DNA of 64,000 bases, from assembly GCA_002633025.1 (NCBI GenBank), contig NMRB01000217.1, forward strand, positions 2,625-66,624. Reading direction: 5' to 3'. This document shows positions 53,701-61,679 of the stretch, in pieces. The position numbers and the translations under genes are program-made. The notes under the pieces were generated by a model that ran no database searches, was not told where the DNA came from, and worked only from the letters and a program-made list of their open reading frames with translations. Numbering within the stretch: position 1 is the first letter of the stretch; the number at the start of each line of letters is the position of its first letter. This DNA is from Notospermus geniculatus. Lineage: Eukaryota > Nemertea > Pilidiophora > Heteronemertea > Lineidae.

Positions 53701-55307
53701 CAGGTGATTCTGCACCCGCGGCACTTGATATTGAGATACGCACATTGCGAAAAAGAAGAACGCATTGATTGATCCTGTGTCGTGTGCTCATCTTCGGTTG
53801 CCATGCGGTACGGTAACGCCAGTATACAAGTATTTATTTTGGGCGGGAGAGACATGGCGGTTTGCGCGCGGACTCACGGCTGTGACTGGTAACCATTCCA
53901 CAAGACCGACACATTATGTAGTAAAGTGAACATGTTACGCGCAACTGATTAATGTCAATCACGTAATTTGATTCCTGTCCTCAGTGTGTCCTCCCATCTT
54001 GGGGTCCTCCCGGTTACCGCAAATTCGTGTACGGTTACACTCGGAGTATTTCGCGGCAGGTCATTTGCAGACACGATGAATTCTGTGGAGATATCGCCAC
54101 AGAATGCCTCGGTAACGCCTGTATCATTGTCCCCATCCGAATTAATGATACCACCATATCTGTTTGGAGGCTACCGAACAGATATGGGGTCATATGAATA
54201 AAGACTAGCAAATGCTTTCAGTTGAATTTTGCAATACAAATGCACTAGGTAATGCTGTACAAATTTGAAGCAAAGGCATCTGCTAGTCTTTATTCATATG
54301 ACCAAAAATAGATAAGCGAGCTTATCTATTTTTGATATGACCCATGGTGTGGTCGAGTGGCCGCGTGACGTGCACACTACATCAGGAGCCATTCACCCGG
54401 AGAATTTGGCTGTTCTGGTTTTTTGCCGTGACACGAGATGGCCCCACCGAGCGGCTCGCCTCTCTTCAACGAAAAGGCATTCATTCGCAAAAGCTCTTCA
54501 ACTCTTCTGTGGCGCCCTCTGCTATCCAAAGGGATGATTTCTTTTACAGGAAAATCTTACATAAAAAATCACGTCTTTAACTCGGGTCACATATTCAAAA
54601 CAAATCCATTTCTTTCTATTTGCAGCTGAGAACGACCCCGCCTGTATCGACACGCCAGACGGAGCCATGCCCCCAGCATCCAACCTCCTAACTCACCTGC
54701 CGCCCCTTGGCCAGTCAGATATCATATTCACGCGGGGTTCCAGGACTGCACAGAGGAGACCATTCAGTACCTCGTACAAGTGGAAAACATGTCCATGGAC
54801 GACCCCATCATCATTGGACTGCGGCAGCATCTCGCGAGAAAACGTCTCGGTCTCGACTGCGAGGACGTAACCGAGAGTGAGCCATTACGGACAAGAGAAG
54901 TTGAAACATGTAACTTCCTATCAAATAATTTTCAGCCATCTGTTGCACAGGATGCACATGACACGACTACGGACTCATTTACCGCGGAGAGACTGCTTGC
55001 TTCACGGGGAGATTCGGTGTGCACGACGACTGCGGAAGAACTGGACGAAATCGATGGTCCGTCATTGGTACACACAGAATCGAACTCAAATGGACAAAAA
55101 TCGGCTAATGAGTCACTTGAGTTGGCTTCAGAGACAAATTCAGAATTTTCAACTTATTTGACAGACGAATTCGAGAATGTTGATAATCTCAGACTGATCG
55201 AACAGTTGCCAAATCTGACTGTCCTGTCACAAAGCCATCCAGCAATTGCCCAACTTGCGGGACAGATCTTGTCCATGATAGACGAAGATGAGGACCCCGT
55301 AGTATAG
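35748..55307 (+). CDS. bHLH-Orange transcription factor (HES/HEY/CWO group), exon 4 duplicated
   Basis: Exons: 35748-35812, 35923-36031, 39771-39890, 43513-43606 (or its duplicate 44762-44855), 54626-55307; all junctions are GT-AG and phases agree up to the last exon. Exon 3 holds the basic region and helix 1 (NGRVERRKRDRINTSLDDL, then QILVP). Exon 4 holds helix 2 (RKTDIIDLAVQHIKELH). Exon 5 holds an Orange domain (HIHAGFQDC, TIQYLVQVENMSMDDP, GLRQHLARKR). HES-group factors bind E/N-box DNA as dimers and mostly repress, often downstream of Notch or in clocks. The basic region has Gly (NGRVERR) where HES proteins have Pro, as in HEY. Helix 2 (KTDIIDLAV) is closer to clockwork-orange types. The C-terminus (SMIDEDEDPVV) lacks WRPW or YRPW. 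The last exon needs a frame change near 54711-54722. Subfamily not resolved. Confidence 0.82.
36263..36600 (+). repeat. tRNA-derived SINE carrying a nested MITE
   Basis: An A-box-like AGCGCGGTGGTGCAGG and a B box GGGTTCGATTCTCG are followed, after an inserted MITE at 36388-36507, by TGTGAAGCGCTTCTTTGAGAC, the common invertebrate SINE tail. It lies in intron 2 of the bHLH gene. Confidence 0.75.
36388..36507. mobile_element. MITE nested in SINE
   Basis: The ends CAGGGCCGTATTTAA and TTAAATACGGCGGCCCTG are inverted repeats. The interior has runs of G and C with pairing words (GGGGGGCC, CCCCCCTCGCCCCC). It splits the SINE 36263-36600 between GCACTGAGTTGC and GTTAGCTCC. Confidence 0.8.
37549..37613. 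repeat. Short hairpin
   Basis: GTGCACATTAGACTGGTTC pairs with GAACCAGTCTAGGTGCAC across a 28-base loop. It lies in intron 2 of the bHLH gene. Between 36600 and 38270 nothing else recognisable is seen. Confidence 0.6.
38272..38686. mobile_element. Fold-back element with about 120-bp arms
   Basis: The left arm (AGGTTTCGCAAATTTGACGA ... GAAATACGAAATTGGACTTC ... GGAGATGGTTGGTACCACA) pairs with the right arm (TGTGGTACCAACCATCTCC ... GAAGTTGAATTTCGTATTTTG ... CAGATTTGCGAAAACT). It is non-coding and lies in intron 2 of the bHLH gene. Confidence 0.78.
39217..39446. mobile_element. MITE, TCACATATCCACTCCGGGGC family, copy 2
   Basis: It starts TAAAGCCTAGGTCACATATC and ends TTTGTGACCTAGGCTTTA, an 18-base or longer inverted repeat that is better preserved than the copy at 34405-34624. 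Confidence 0.85.
39566..39703. mobile_element. Fold-back MITE, AAATCAAACGATAAACG family, copy 3
   Basis: AAGAAATCAAACGATAAACG and its mirror CGTTTATCGTTTGATTTCTT enclose GTTAACTTTACGACAACGTT and complement. It ends 67 bases before the acceptor of the basic-region exon at 39771. Confidence 0.88.
40013..40360. repeat. Palindromic element of GTTTACGACGA repeats
   Basis: The ends GTGATCCACCGA and CGGTGGATAAC pair, as do TTTGCGATTAGTTCACGAC and GTCGTGAACTAATCGCAAA. The interior is a run of 11-base variants (GTTTGCGACGA, GTTTACGACGA, GTTCACGACGA). Its build resembles the element at 17952-18847. Confidence 0.75.
41032..41222. mobile_element. MITE, CAGGGTCGGATCC family, copy 1
   Basis: It begins AGGGTCGGTTCCAGGG and ends CCCTGGATCCGACCCTGG. 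It includes GGCGTAGCTCGACGGAGGTG and TAAGTGCTTTTAGATGCATT, both shared with 51806-52176. A single N at 41194 sits in a C-run. Confidence 0.75.
42095..42494. mobile_element. MITE with about 70-bp inverted arms
   Basis: TACTCTAAACTCCCACTTAC, then CTGTCCCGTTCCTGAACTC and AATGACTAAATCCTAAGTTGA, is mirrored by TCAACTTAGGATTTAGTCATT ending GTGGGAGTTTAGAGTA. The 260-base interior is non-coding. It lies in the intron before the helix-2 exon. Bases 41223-42094 and 42495-43150 show nothing else. Confidence 0.82.
43513..43606 (+). CDS. Helix-2 exon of the bHLH gene, copy 1
   Basis: TTTTTTTCAG precedes and GTAAGTATT follows. The 94 bases encode SPQARKTDIIDLAVQHIKEL and HGHVIARNQED plus one base. The length is 3n+1, so this exon and its twin at 44762 cannot both be included without a frameshift. 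Confidence 0.88.
44762..44855 (+). CDS. Helix-2 exon of the bHLH gene, copy 2
   Basis: The base sequence is identical by eye to 43513-43606, with intact acceptor (TTTTTTTCAG) and donor (GTAAGTATT). Either copy joins in phase to exons 3 and 5. Confidence 0.82.
45553..46499. other. bHLH intron, no recognised feature
   Basis: No splice-linked frame, SINE box or strong inverted repeat is seen. Confidence 0.45.
46500..48318. mobile_element. 1.8-kb fold-back element with minisatellite arms
   Basis: The outer arms (CCTGAAAAACTTTTCTTCAT, then CAAAATGACGAACTTAGG and TTATCACCAAACTGAGT) pair with the right end (ACTCAGTTTGGTGATAA ... CTTAAGTTCGTCATTTTG, ATGAAGAAAAGTTTTTC). Inside each outer arm lies an array of the same 42-bp unit in opposite orientation: about 17 units at 46600-47330, about 3 at 48088-48210. 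Single Ns at 47330 and 48211 mark unresolved joins at the array edges. The unique centre (about 47345-48085) has no clear ORF. This build resembles Drosophila FB-type fold-back elements. Confidence 0.85.
46600..47330. repeat. 42-bp minisatellite, about 17 units
   Basis: The unit is GGTAAAAAACGCAGACCTCA plus CAAGGTAAAAAACTAAGACCCA; its two halves are themselves related (GGTAAAAAAC + GCAGACC or TAAGACC). Units are almost identical. Because 42 is a multiple of three, long repeat-only frames appear on the minus strand; these are not genes. Confidence 0.95.
48444..48507. repeat. Hairpin with 28-bp arms
   Basis: AGGGCGGCCGTCCATTGGAG, then CGTTTCCG, pairs with CGGAAACGCTCCAATG and GCCGCCCT, with a loop of about 4 bases. 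It lies in intron 4 of the bHLH gene. Bases 48508-49764 show nothing further. Confidence 0.7.
49765..51155. repeat. About 0.65-kb tandem duplication in intron
   Basis: Copy 1 (about 49777-50420) and copy 2 (about 50513-51153) both start ACGTGACTTGTCATTGAGCT and end CATTGCTCTTACTATCCA. The offset is 738 bases at 49803/50541. About 100 bases between them are unique and rich in TTACAGAAAATCTG-like words. No coding sequence is recognised. Confidence 0.88.
51659..51722. repeat. Hairpin
   Basis: GTGATGATCTTTTGCC-GGAACCCC pairs with GGGGGTTCC-GGCAAAAGATCACCAC around CCTCGACCTTCGGTC. It lies in the last intron of the bHLH gene. Confidence 0.7.
51806..52176. mobile_element. MITE, CAGGGTCGGATCC family, copy 2, interrupted
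   Basis: It begins GGGATCGGATCCAGGGCGTA and ends CCCCCGGATCCGACCCTG. Relative to 41032-41222 it is split after AAAGGGGACAG by another element (51875-52039) and resumes at TAAGTGCTTTTAGATGCATT. Confidence 0.78.
51875..52039. mobile_element. 165-bp MITE nested in the previous MITE
   Basis: The ends GTGTGACAGGAATC and GATTCCTTTCACAC are 14-base inverted repeats with one mismatch. Comparison with the uninterrupted copy at 41032-41222 defines the insertion. Confidence 0.8.
53157..53448. mobile_element. Two adjacent MITEs in opposite orientation
   Basis: 53157-53303 runs from GCGGGGTTCATTGGCGCACG to CGTGTGCCAATGAACCCCGC. 53304-53448 runs from AAGCAAGGTTCATTGGCACACG to CGTGTGCCAATGAACCTTGC. CCCCTAGTTTTCCGGA in the first appears as TCCGGAAAACTAGGGG in the second. 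Confidence 0.85.
54187..54341. repeat. Nested fold-backs before the Orange exon
   Basis: GGTCATATGAATAAAGACTA mirrors TAGTCTTTATTCATATGACC at about 54282-54301. Immediately after, AAAAATAGATAAGC-GA-GCTTATCTATTTTT (about 54304-54333) is a perfect palindrome followed by ATATGACCC, as if inserted inside the outer element's right end. Confidence 0.78.
54626..55307 (+). CDS. Last exon of the bHLH gene (Orange domain), with apparent frame break
   Basis: Spliced from exon 4, the frame reads SENDPACIDTPDGAMPPASN and LLTHLPPLGQ to about 54713, then loses coding character. From about 54717 the -1 frame gives YHIHAGFQDC, the Orange domain and 175 further residues to TAG at 55305-55307. One base missing in the assembly near 54711-54722 would explain both halves. 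The acceptor is CTATTTGCAG at 54616-54625. Confidence 0.8.
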
Positions 55308-55331
55308 GTCATGTGAAAGAAAGAAAGCTAA

Positions 55332-55693
55332 GGTTACACCTGTTGAAAATACCCGTGTTTTTCCAGACCCGTGTCAAATCCGTGTGTACGAAAATCCCGG
55401 CGAGAGGTCACACTACTACATTGTAGTTAAGTAGCCCGGTGACAGTTGTGCTGCAAACATTGACTCCTCGGTCATTTCTGAATTGGCACACATTGTCGGA
55501 GGCGCGAAAACGACCTCACTTAATGGCTGCGCCATCTTTCGCCATGCGAAGAACAAACGAAAACACGGGGATTTCGAAAAGCACGGCGAGATTGCCGTGT
55601 CTCAAAAACCCGTGTTTTTCAGACACGGGTTTCATGAAGCCCGGCAATTCATGTGTGACCGCAAAAAACACGGGGATTTTATGCAGTGTAACC
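55332..55693. mobile_element. MITE in the bHLH 3'UTR
   Basis: The ends GGTTACACCTGTTGAAAATA-CCCGTG and CACGGGGATTTTATGCAGTG-TAACC are inverted repeats. The interior repeats CCCGTGTTTTT and CACGGG words in both senses. Confidence 0.68.
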
Positions 55694-55927
55694 ACGGCTA
55701 TTTTTGAGGGCAGGGGTACCTTAACGCGCATAAAATCACTGGAGGTTTAATACAGAGGTCAACTGCGGAGTTTCCACTGTTATGTAGCGCGCCACTCCCG
55801 ACGGCCAGACCAGGGATTGAGTGTCTCAACAACTAGGCGGTGGGAATTATCGTCCAGCTTATCGTCTAGTGTATTTGTACTTTATTTGTAAAGTTTAGAA
55901 CATGTGGGATGTGCAGTATTAGATGTA

Positions 55928-55933
55928 AATAAA
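55928..55933 (+). terminator. Candidate poly(A) signal of the bHLH gene
   Basis: AATAAA lies about 620 bases after the stop, in A/T-rich sequence. It is the first clear hexamer downstream. Confidence 0.5.
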
Positions 55934-56917
55934 ATACTTTTAATGTATCCCGGTATTTGTCTAAAACGAATTTTTGCAGCCAGAATTGCGTGAAACACTC
56001 AAGCATATCGGATGGTTGCATCCTGTGGTAATCAGCGATCCTTCCACATTCCAACGGCAACGGTGTACACGTGGTGACGAAGGGTTCAGCTAAAGCCCCG
56101 TTTACACTAGGTTGCACCAAGTTGCAAGTTGCTGCAACCTGCAACTTGTTGCAGTCTACCTGTGACCGTTTACACATTGCAACATCCAGTGCGATAAGTT
56201 GCAGAAGTTCGCAACAAGTTGCAGGAATTTTGGCGGGAATCCTTTGTTCGGCAGCTCCAACCGTCTGACGCTGCGTTGGAGATTGGGGTACGAATTGACC
56301 TGCTGTTGGCCCGGTTACGAGTTAACCGTACACCCTTAAAAACAAGATTATTTTCAAATATCTATCCTTTCGTTTATTTCCCCCCGCTGGAACCTGCAAT
56401 TGAGAGGCAGAAAACCACGGGAAAACAAGGAACCACTTATCCGGTCACCGTGACTCTAGCACAAATTTAGCTGTGTGCCTCATGAGCCACGGTAGAGTTG
56501 CCCTAGCGGAGAAATATTAAACTATCGATGTAACCTGTTCCCCTGTCCTCAAATAGCTCCGCTATACGAGTTGCGGAGCATTACGAGGGAAAGAGATCAG
56601 TCTATCGATCACGTGCCTTCACCTTGGCCTACACAAAACCGACCCTCGTCTCCGCCTGACAACGAACCACGATTTATTCGCCGATTTCCCTGAAAGAACA
56701 TAACTTTTTTCAAAATGCCGGAGATATTAGACACTAAGGTGTTGTATATTTTATACTCATAAGCCGAATTTCATGTGGTTTGACGTATTTGACGAGGAGG
56801 ACGATCGATTAGGCCTAGCTTGTAGCTACTGCCGGCGCCAACCCCATGCCAAACAAACAGCGAACGAATAGCCTAGCTATGGAGCGCCGGTGGTGCCGGA
56901 CTCTTGGTGCCGCGTTT

Positions 56918-57556
56918 GGACATAGTCTCGCGTCACCAGCCTCTCTCTCTTACAGGAGAGAGTCTGGTAGCAAAGGCCAAAACTTTCGTTACCGCCAGGT
57001 GGCGAGTGTCCAGCTCAGAGCATCCGAATCTGATTGGCCAACGGCTGATTAAACATGGCTGCGCCCGTGAAACGCATGATGAACGAATGGGTCTGAGGGA
57101 AAATTTACCTTTTTAGCACGGAAGGAACGACTATCCATGGTCATCGATTGCTGGAATAAGCCGATTGTACAATAGGACTTACATTTTGTGCCATGGATTA
57201 GGTCACTTCCGACCAGGGAGTCGAAGTTCAGCCAGACGGTAAATCGATCCTGATACAATACAATTCCACTTTATTTCATCAGCGATCCACCTCAAACGGC
57301 CAGGCTCGATCGCTGTCTACATATCACTCGGTGAAAACCACGATAAAACGTGTTAAAAAGGTAACATTTCCCTCGGACTATTTCGTTCCTTGTTCGTTCA
57401 TCATGCGTTTCACGGGCGCAGCCATGTTTAATCAGCCGTTGGCCAATCAGATTCGGATGCTCTGAGCTGGACACTCGCCACCTGGCGGTAACGAAAGTTT
57501 TGGCCTTTGCTACCAGACTCTCTCCTGTAAGAGAGAGAGGCTGGTGACGCGAGACT
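56918..57556. repeat. Long inverted repeat with about 200-bp arms
   Basis: 56918-57116 (GGACATAGTCTCGCGTCACC ... AACGCATGATGAACGAA ... AAATTTACCTTTTT) is closely complementary to about 57355-57556 across a 240-base spacer. It lies between the bHLH and thioredoxin genes. The minus-strand frame at 57292-57816 is a by-product. Confidence 0.88.
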
Positions 57557-57939
57557 ACGTTTGGACATGGCTGCTTTCGGCTGTCGTAGTATAGGCCTAG
57601 GCCTAGGCCTAAAGCCACTTTGTAACTCTTGACAACATCAAGATAATAGAGAAAAGGCTTTGGGCTTTGCATTTTGCTTCTAGGCCGGCAGGCCGGCCTG
57701 CGCGTACGCTTTGGGTTGGGTTTGCCATCAATATCATTCATATGGGCAGCTATTTCAGCAATAAGTTTTATTCCATGCAACCCCTTCCCCTGCTTGAGGA
57801 CAACATCCTTATGCAAGTACTAATCAGCATGATCAGGTAGGCCTAGATATGTCCGAATGAATGTTGAATAGGCCTGAAAGTGAAGTGGATGCTGTTAGGC
57901 TTCCTGTACATAGAAGTACCGGTAGGCCCTGCCTAGGCC

Positions 57940-58035
57940 TACGGAATACGAAAATGCCGGTTAACAATGGCTTCACGGTCGTGAATCAAATTGAAGCCTT
58001 TGTTAACTGGCGTTTTCGTATACCGTACACTTCAA
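57940..58035. repeat. Fold-back repeat
   Basis: ACGAAAATGCCGGTTAACAA, then TGGCTTCA, pairs with TGAAGCCTTTGTTAACTGGC and GTTTTCGT. A dense run of GGCCTA words (57590-58160) surrounds it. Confidence 0.7.
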
Positions 58036-58177
58036 TGTAGGCCTACAGAAAGCCTTAACCATCAATCTCCTGTAGTAGGCCTACAATACTTGGACTAGCC
58101 TAGGCCGAGGCCTTCATGGACTAGGCAGCCTGCTTGGCCCAACCACTAGGCCTAGTTCTAGTAGCCCACTTCAAAGG

Positions 58178-58301
58178 GTCTCGGGCCTTTCCGTTTGAAG
58201 GGCGCTAAAACGTGCATGCGCCTCACAAACAATAGAAATTCTGTTGTTTGCGAGGCACATGCACATTTAAGTGCCCGTCAAACGGAAAGGCCTGGGGTCT
58301 C
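58178..58301. mobile_element. Fold-back MITE
   Basis: GGGCCTTTCCGTTTGAAGGG, then GCATGCGCCTCACAAACAA, mirrors TTGTTTGCGAGGCACATGC and GCCCGTCAAACGGAAAGGCC. Bases 58302-58959 show nothing further and must be near the missing thioredoxin exon. Confidence 0.75.
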
Positions 58302-58959
58302 AGGTCTTAGTTTTGTTGTATACACCCACTACAAAGCTCTTTGGGTTGGCCTAGAATAGATGTAGGCCTAGTTTGGCCTCAATGTACATAAAATATATGG
58401 GAATATTACTAGGGGCCTATACTGAAGTAAAGTGCGAAGTCATGATGACACAGAGAAAAGAGCCTTGAGTTCAACTTGCGTAATTCAACTTGCACAATCA
58501 TTGAATCAAGCTGAGCAATATTATTATAGATAGGCCGAGCACTAATTGCATAATTCAATTCAGTAATTAGTGCCGCCAAGTACGCTGCTCTGTCTAAAGT
58601 ATAATTCCCTTAATCCCAGTTTGGAGTTGCATGTACCACCAACCACACACAGTAGGCCTCCTGGAAATAGGCATGACCTTGATTTTGAATGTATTCTATG
58701 TCTTGGCCAGCACTGTACATGCCTAGGCCTGGTCATGTCCGAGAAATTTTGTGAATGTTGGGTGGAATAATAATATGTGAAAAATGTCAGGGTGAAGAAC
58801 ACAATAACTGAGAGAGAGTGAGAGATATCGATCTTGCCTCATCTGTGAGGATGCTTTTCAAAATGAATATATATCCCTTTCGACTAATCTTGACATGTAG
58901 GCCTGCAGTTGATGACCAATAAGACCAATAAGAATATTTCTTACCATTATATTTTTCAG

Positions 58960-61221
58960 AAAGATTTTGATGACGCCCTTAAAAAGGCAGGTGACAAGTT
59001 GGTTGTTATTGACTTCTATGCTGATTGGTGTGGGCCTTGCCGAATGATTGCTCCGAAAATAGTGGTACGTTGCGCACTCTGCCCGGCCCTAGAGTTGTCA
59101 GTTTGATTTCATGTGGGATGTACATTTAGAGACAACTTGCACGAAAAAATACGGAATTGGAGCCACAGCTTTAGTTGTTGCCTGTATGACCAGAGCAGAA
59201 TGGTCACCACATGGTTTCTCCAACTCATGAGTGTTCAGTCAGTCAGCACGGTAACTGCCACATACATGTAAGATACCGCAGGCCTGTCAATCACATCATC
59301 TTCACGACGGTAAACGTCGTAGACGTCCAAATTCAAAAGAGCCCAAATTCATAGCAGGTGCCCAAATTCAGTTGCCAAATGTTAAAATTATTAAAAATGA
59401 AATGCTTTTGAAATAAATTTGACTTCTTAAAACCTAAGGTCTTCACTTTTCTTTCAAAACACGTAAAGATTCCATCATATTTACCAATTTTTAGGACTAT
59501 TCCACGGCCATGACATGCTAGGTACATAACGGAACACTTCCGGGTTCATGGAACTAGCCATAAGTCTTGCGCAAAGCAAGATATTCAATTTCAGTAGTGA
59601 ACATTTTGCTCTCATGAGCGAGACTTATAACAACAACCCAAATTCCCTGGTTTCGGGATGAAATAAGCCCAAATTCAAAAATACGGTGTACAGCAACAGA
59701 TGTGATTGAAAGGCCTGTACCGCATTGATTTCCATGGAGGCAGGGGTAGGCCTACAATGTAAATACAAAAACAGAAGTCAAAGAGGAAATGAGTCACTCA
59801 CTCGGTCACTATTCTTTTAACCAGACGATTGCTGTACCGTATGTTATCTTTCAGGAAATGGAGAAAGAATTTTCAGATGTGGTATTCTACAAGGTTAATG
59901 TTGATGATAACAATGATGTAAGTTAGGATCCGGAGACCGAACTATTGGGCAAATTCGTTTGGTAAAGTTTAAATCCTCCATTGAGTCAACAAAAGGCAGC
60001 GTCTTGGAGACCTTCAACAGAAATACTCCTGCTACATGTAGCTCCTTCCAGTGCAATGGTTTCATCCTAATTTTCATTCCACTTTCGAGTGGTGCCAGGT
60101 TTATGAACGATGGCTCTGCAATGGCTGGGTCAAATTTGACATACCATACATCAATGGATTTGTCTTGTCGGTATCTTACAATCCAAGTTACGCAATATTC
60201 CCAATATTTCTTGATATTTTCACCCCTGTACATTTGCACGTGAGTTTGTGTACAAAGTGTAGTTCCAGAATTTGCCCGCCAGGAGCGCTGGGTATTGTGT
60301 GGTCTGCGTTGACGTGTTCAGCTGAATTTTTCCCATGAGTTTATGTGCTAGAAATGTGGATATTTTCCATTGCTATATTTTACTAAATTTAATTTTATTC
60401 ATCTAACGGACAATAAATCTCTGTCAGCATGGAGTAAACTGAGGTCCGATGAGTAGTTTGACAAATAGACTGATCTGACGTTCCTCGTGTGGCGCTGGCG
60501 ATGATGTCATTTCAGTGGAGTCAGCCAATCTGCAAAAATGACATTTTTGTCAATTTCAACGATTTAACTGCTGTGAAATATAATGACACTTACATGATTA
60601 GATACTGACAAGAAGAATACGAGTCGATTGACGTATGTTTCGTCAAATTTGAGCCAGCCGATGCGGAGCTATCGTTCATAAACCTCGCGCGACATTCAAA
60701 AGTAGAATGAAGAGTAATTTGTTAACAACACATTCTTGATCGAAAAAATGGGTAATATTGGACATAATTTGCATTTCTAGACTGCTGAGGACCAGGAAGT
60801 TTCAGCTATGCCCACTTTCATTTTCTACAAGAATGGTGGAAAGGTGAGTACATGTAATGCACAAGTAATTGGACAGGCATTAGAAAAAATCTCAGGCCTG
60901 CTTAGATGAAGCATTGCTAGTGTATCGCATGCATAATCTGAGAGGCAAAGAGTGATATACACTGGTACTAGTTATCACTCTTTGCATCTTTGATCATGCA
61001 TCTGATTGTGCAGTAAATAGATAATGGAATAATGCGCTCAAATGCAAGAGACTGAATTGAAAGTATTGATCCGTATGCTGACAAATTCTTCAAAACAGCC
61101 AGAGATTAGTCCAACTCTCAAGCCATGCAATAATGCATGTGAATTGTTTCTTTTGCAGGTTACTGACGTAGTTGGTGCCAATGAAGCAAAAATTCGAGAG
61201 GCAATTGAAAAGCACAAGTAA
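58960..61221 (+). CDS. TXN: Thioredoxin (first exon not found)
   Basis: Exons 58960-59064, 59855-59917, 60781-60843 and 61159-61221 (TAA at 61219-61221) join in phase 0 with GT-AG ends to give 97 residues. The active site is in [16 protein letters not shown]. Buried strands [11 protein letters not shown] and [11 protein letters not shown] with its cis-proline, and the C-terminal helix [13 protein letters not shown], are all present. This is a cytosolic/nuclear thioredoxin: a dithiol-disulfide reductase recycled by thioredoxin reductase. The family is usually about 105 residues, so only about 8-10 N-terminal residues (one short exon) are missing; I could not find it in 55940-58959. No extra domains or targeting peptide are visible. 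Three of the four exons are exactly 63 bases. Confidence 0.93.
60595..60695. repeat. Dispersed repeat shared with the TRPA intron (12520-12650)
   Basis: GAGTCGATTGACGTATGTTTCG, GCGGAGCTATCGTTCATAAAC and CTCGCGC appear in the same order as in the TRPA copy, with many substitutions. Confidence 0.6.
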
Positions 61222-61354
61222 TTCACAACTCGACGTATACAAAAAATTAATGGTCCATCTCTTTTATTACACCAATTTGTTATGTGAGAAATTCTTTCCA
61301 TGTCCATCAAATATTTTATGAAATTCTACTGGATGATAAATTGATCATCATTAT

Positions 61355-61360
61355 AATAAA
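61355..61360 (+). terminator. TXN: Candidate poly(A) signal of thioredoxin
   Basis: AATAAA lies about 135 bases after the stop codon. Confidence 0.6.
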
Positions 61361-61679
61361 CCATGTTCACCTGCTCTGTCTTTGTGATTACTTGTAATTT
61401 ATGTAAATCAAGTATGTAAGATTAAAGTCTAACCTATTTCAAATGAGGTCTTATAACCTGAAGGACTATTTTCTCTGCACAGTTCGCCAATAACACTTGA
61501 TAGATAAGTACATGTACTGGATTTGTCTTGCTTATTCTTATTCCTAAAACTGGCCAGTCCTGTAATCCCATACCGGGACATTTTATCATTGCTATATTAA
61601 AGGTTCACTCTGGCCATGGAGCTATTAGTGAACTCCATGTTCTGGCTAAGTGGACTTTGAGGTGCGTGAGTGAGGTTTT

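Noticed and set aside
57292-57816. 174-codon minus-strand frame
   Set aside because: It runs through one arm of an inverted repeat, and the same peptide fragment appears from the other arm on the plus strand.
58909-59106. Thioredoxin start at an ATG near 58909
   Set aside because: That reading translates the intron and pyrimidine tract before the acceptor at 58959; the peptide before KDFDDAL is not thioredoxin-like.
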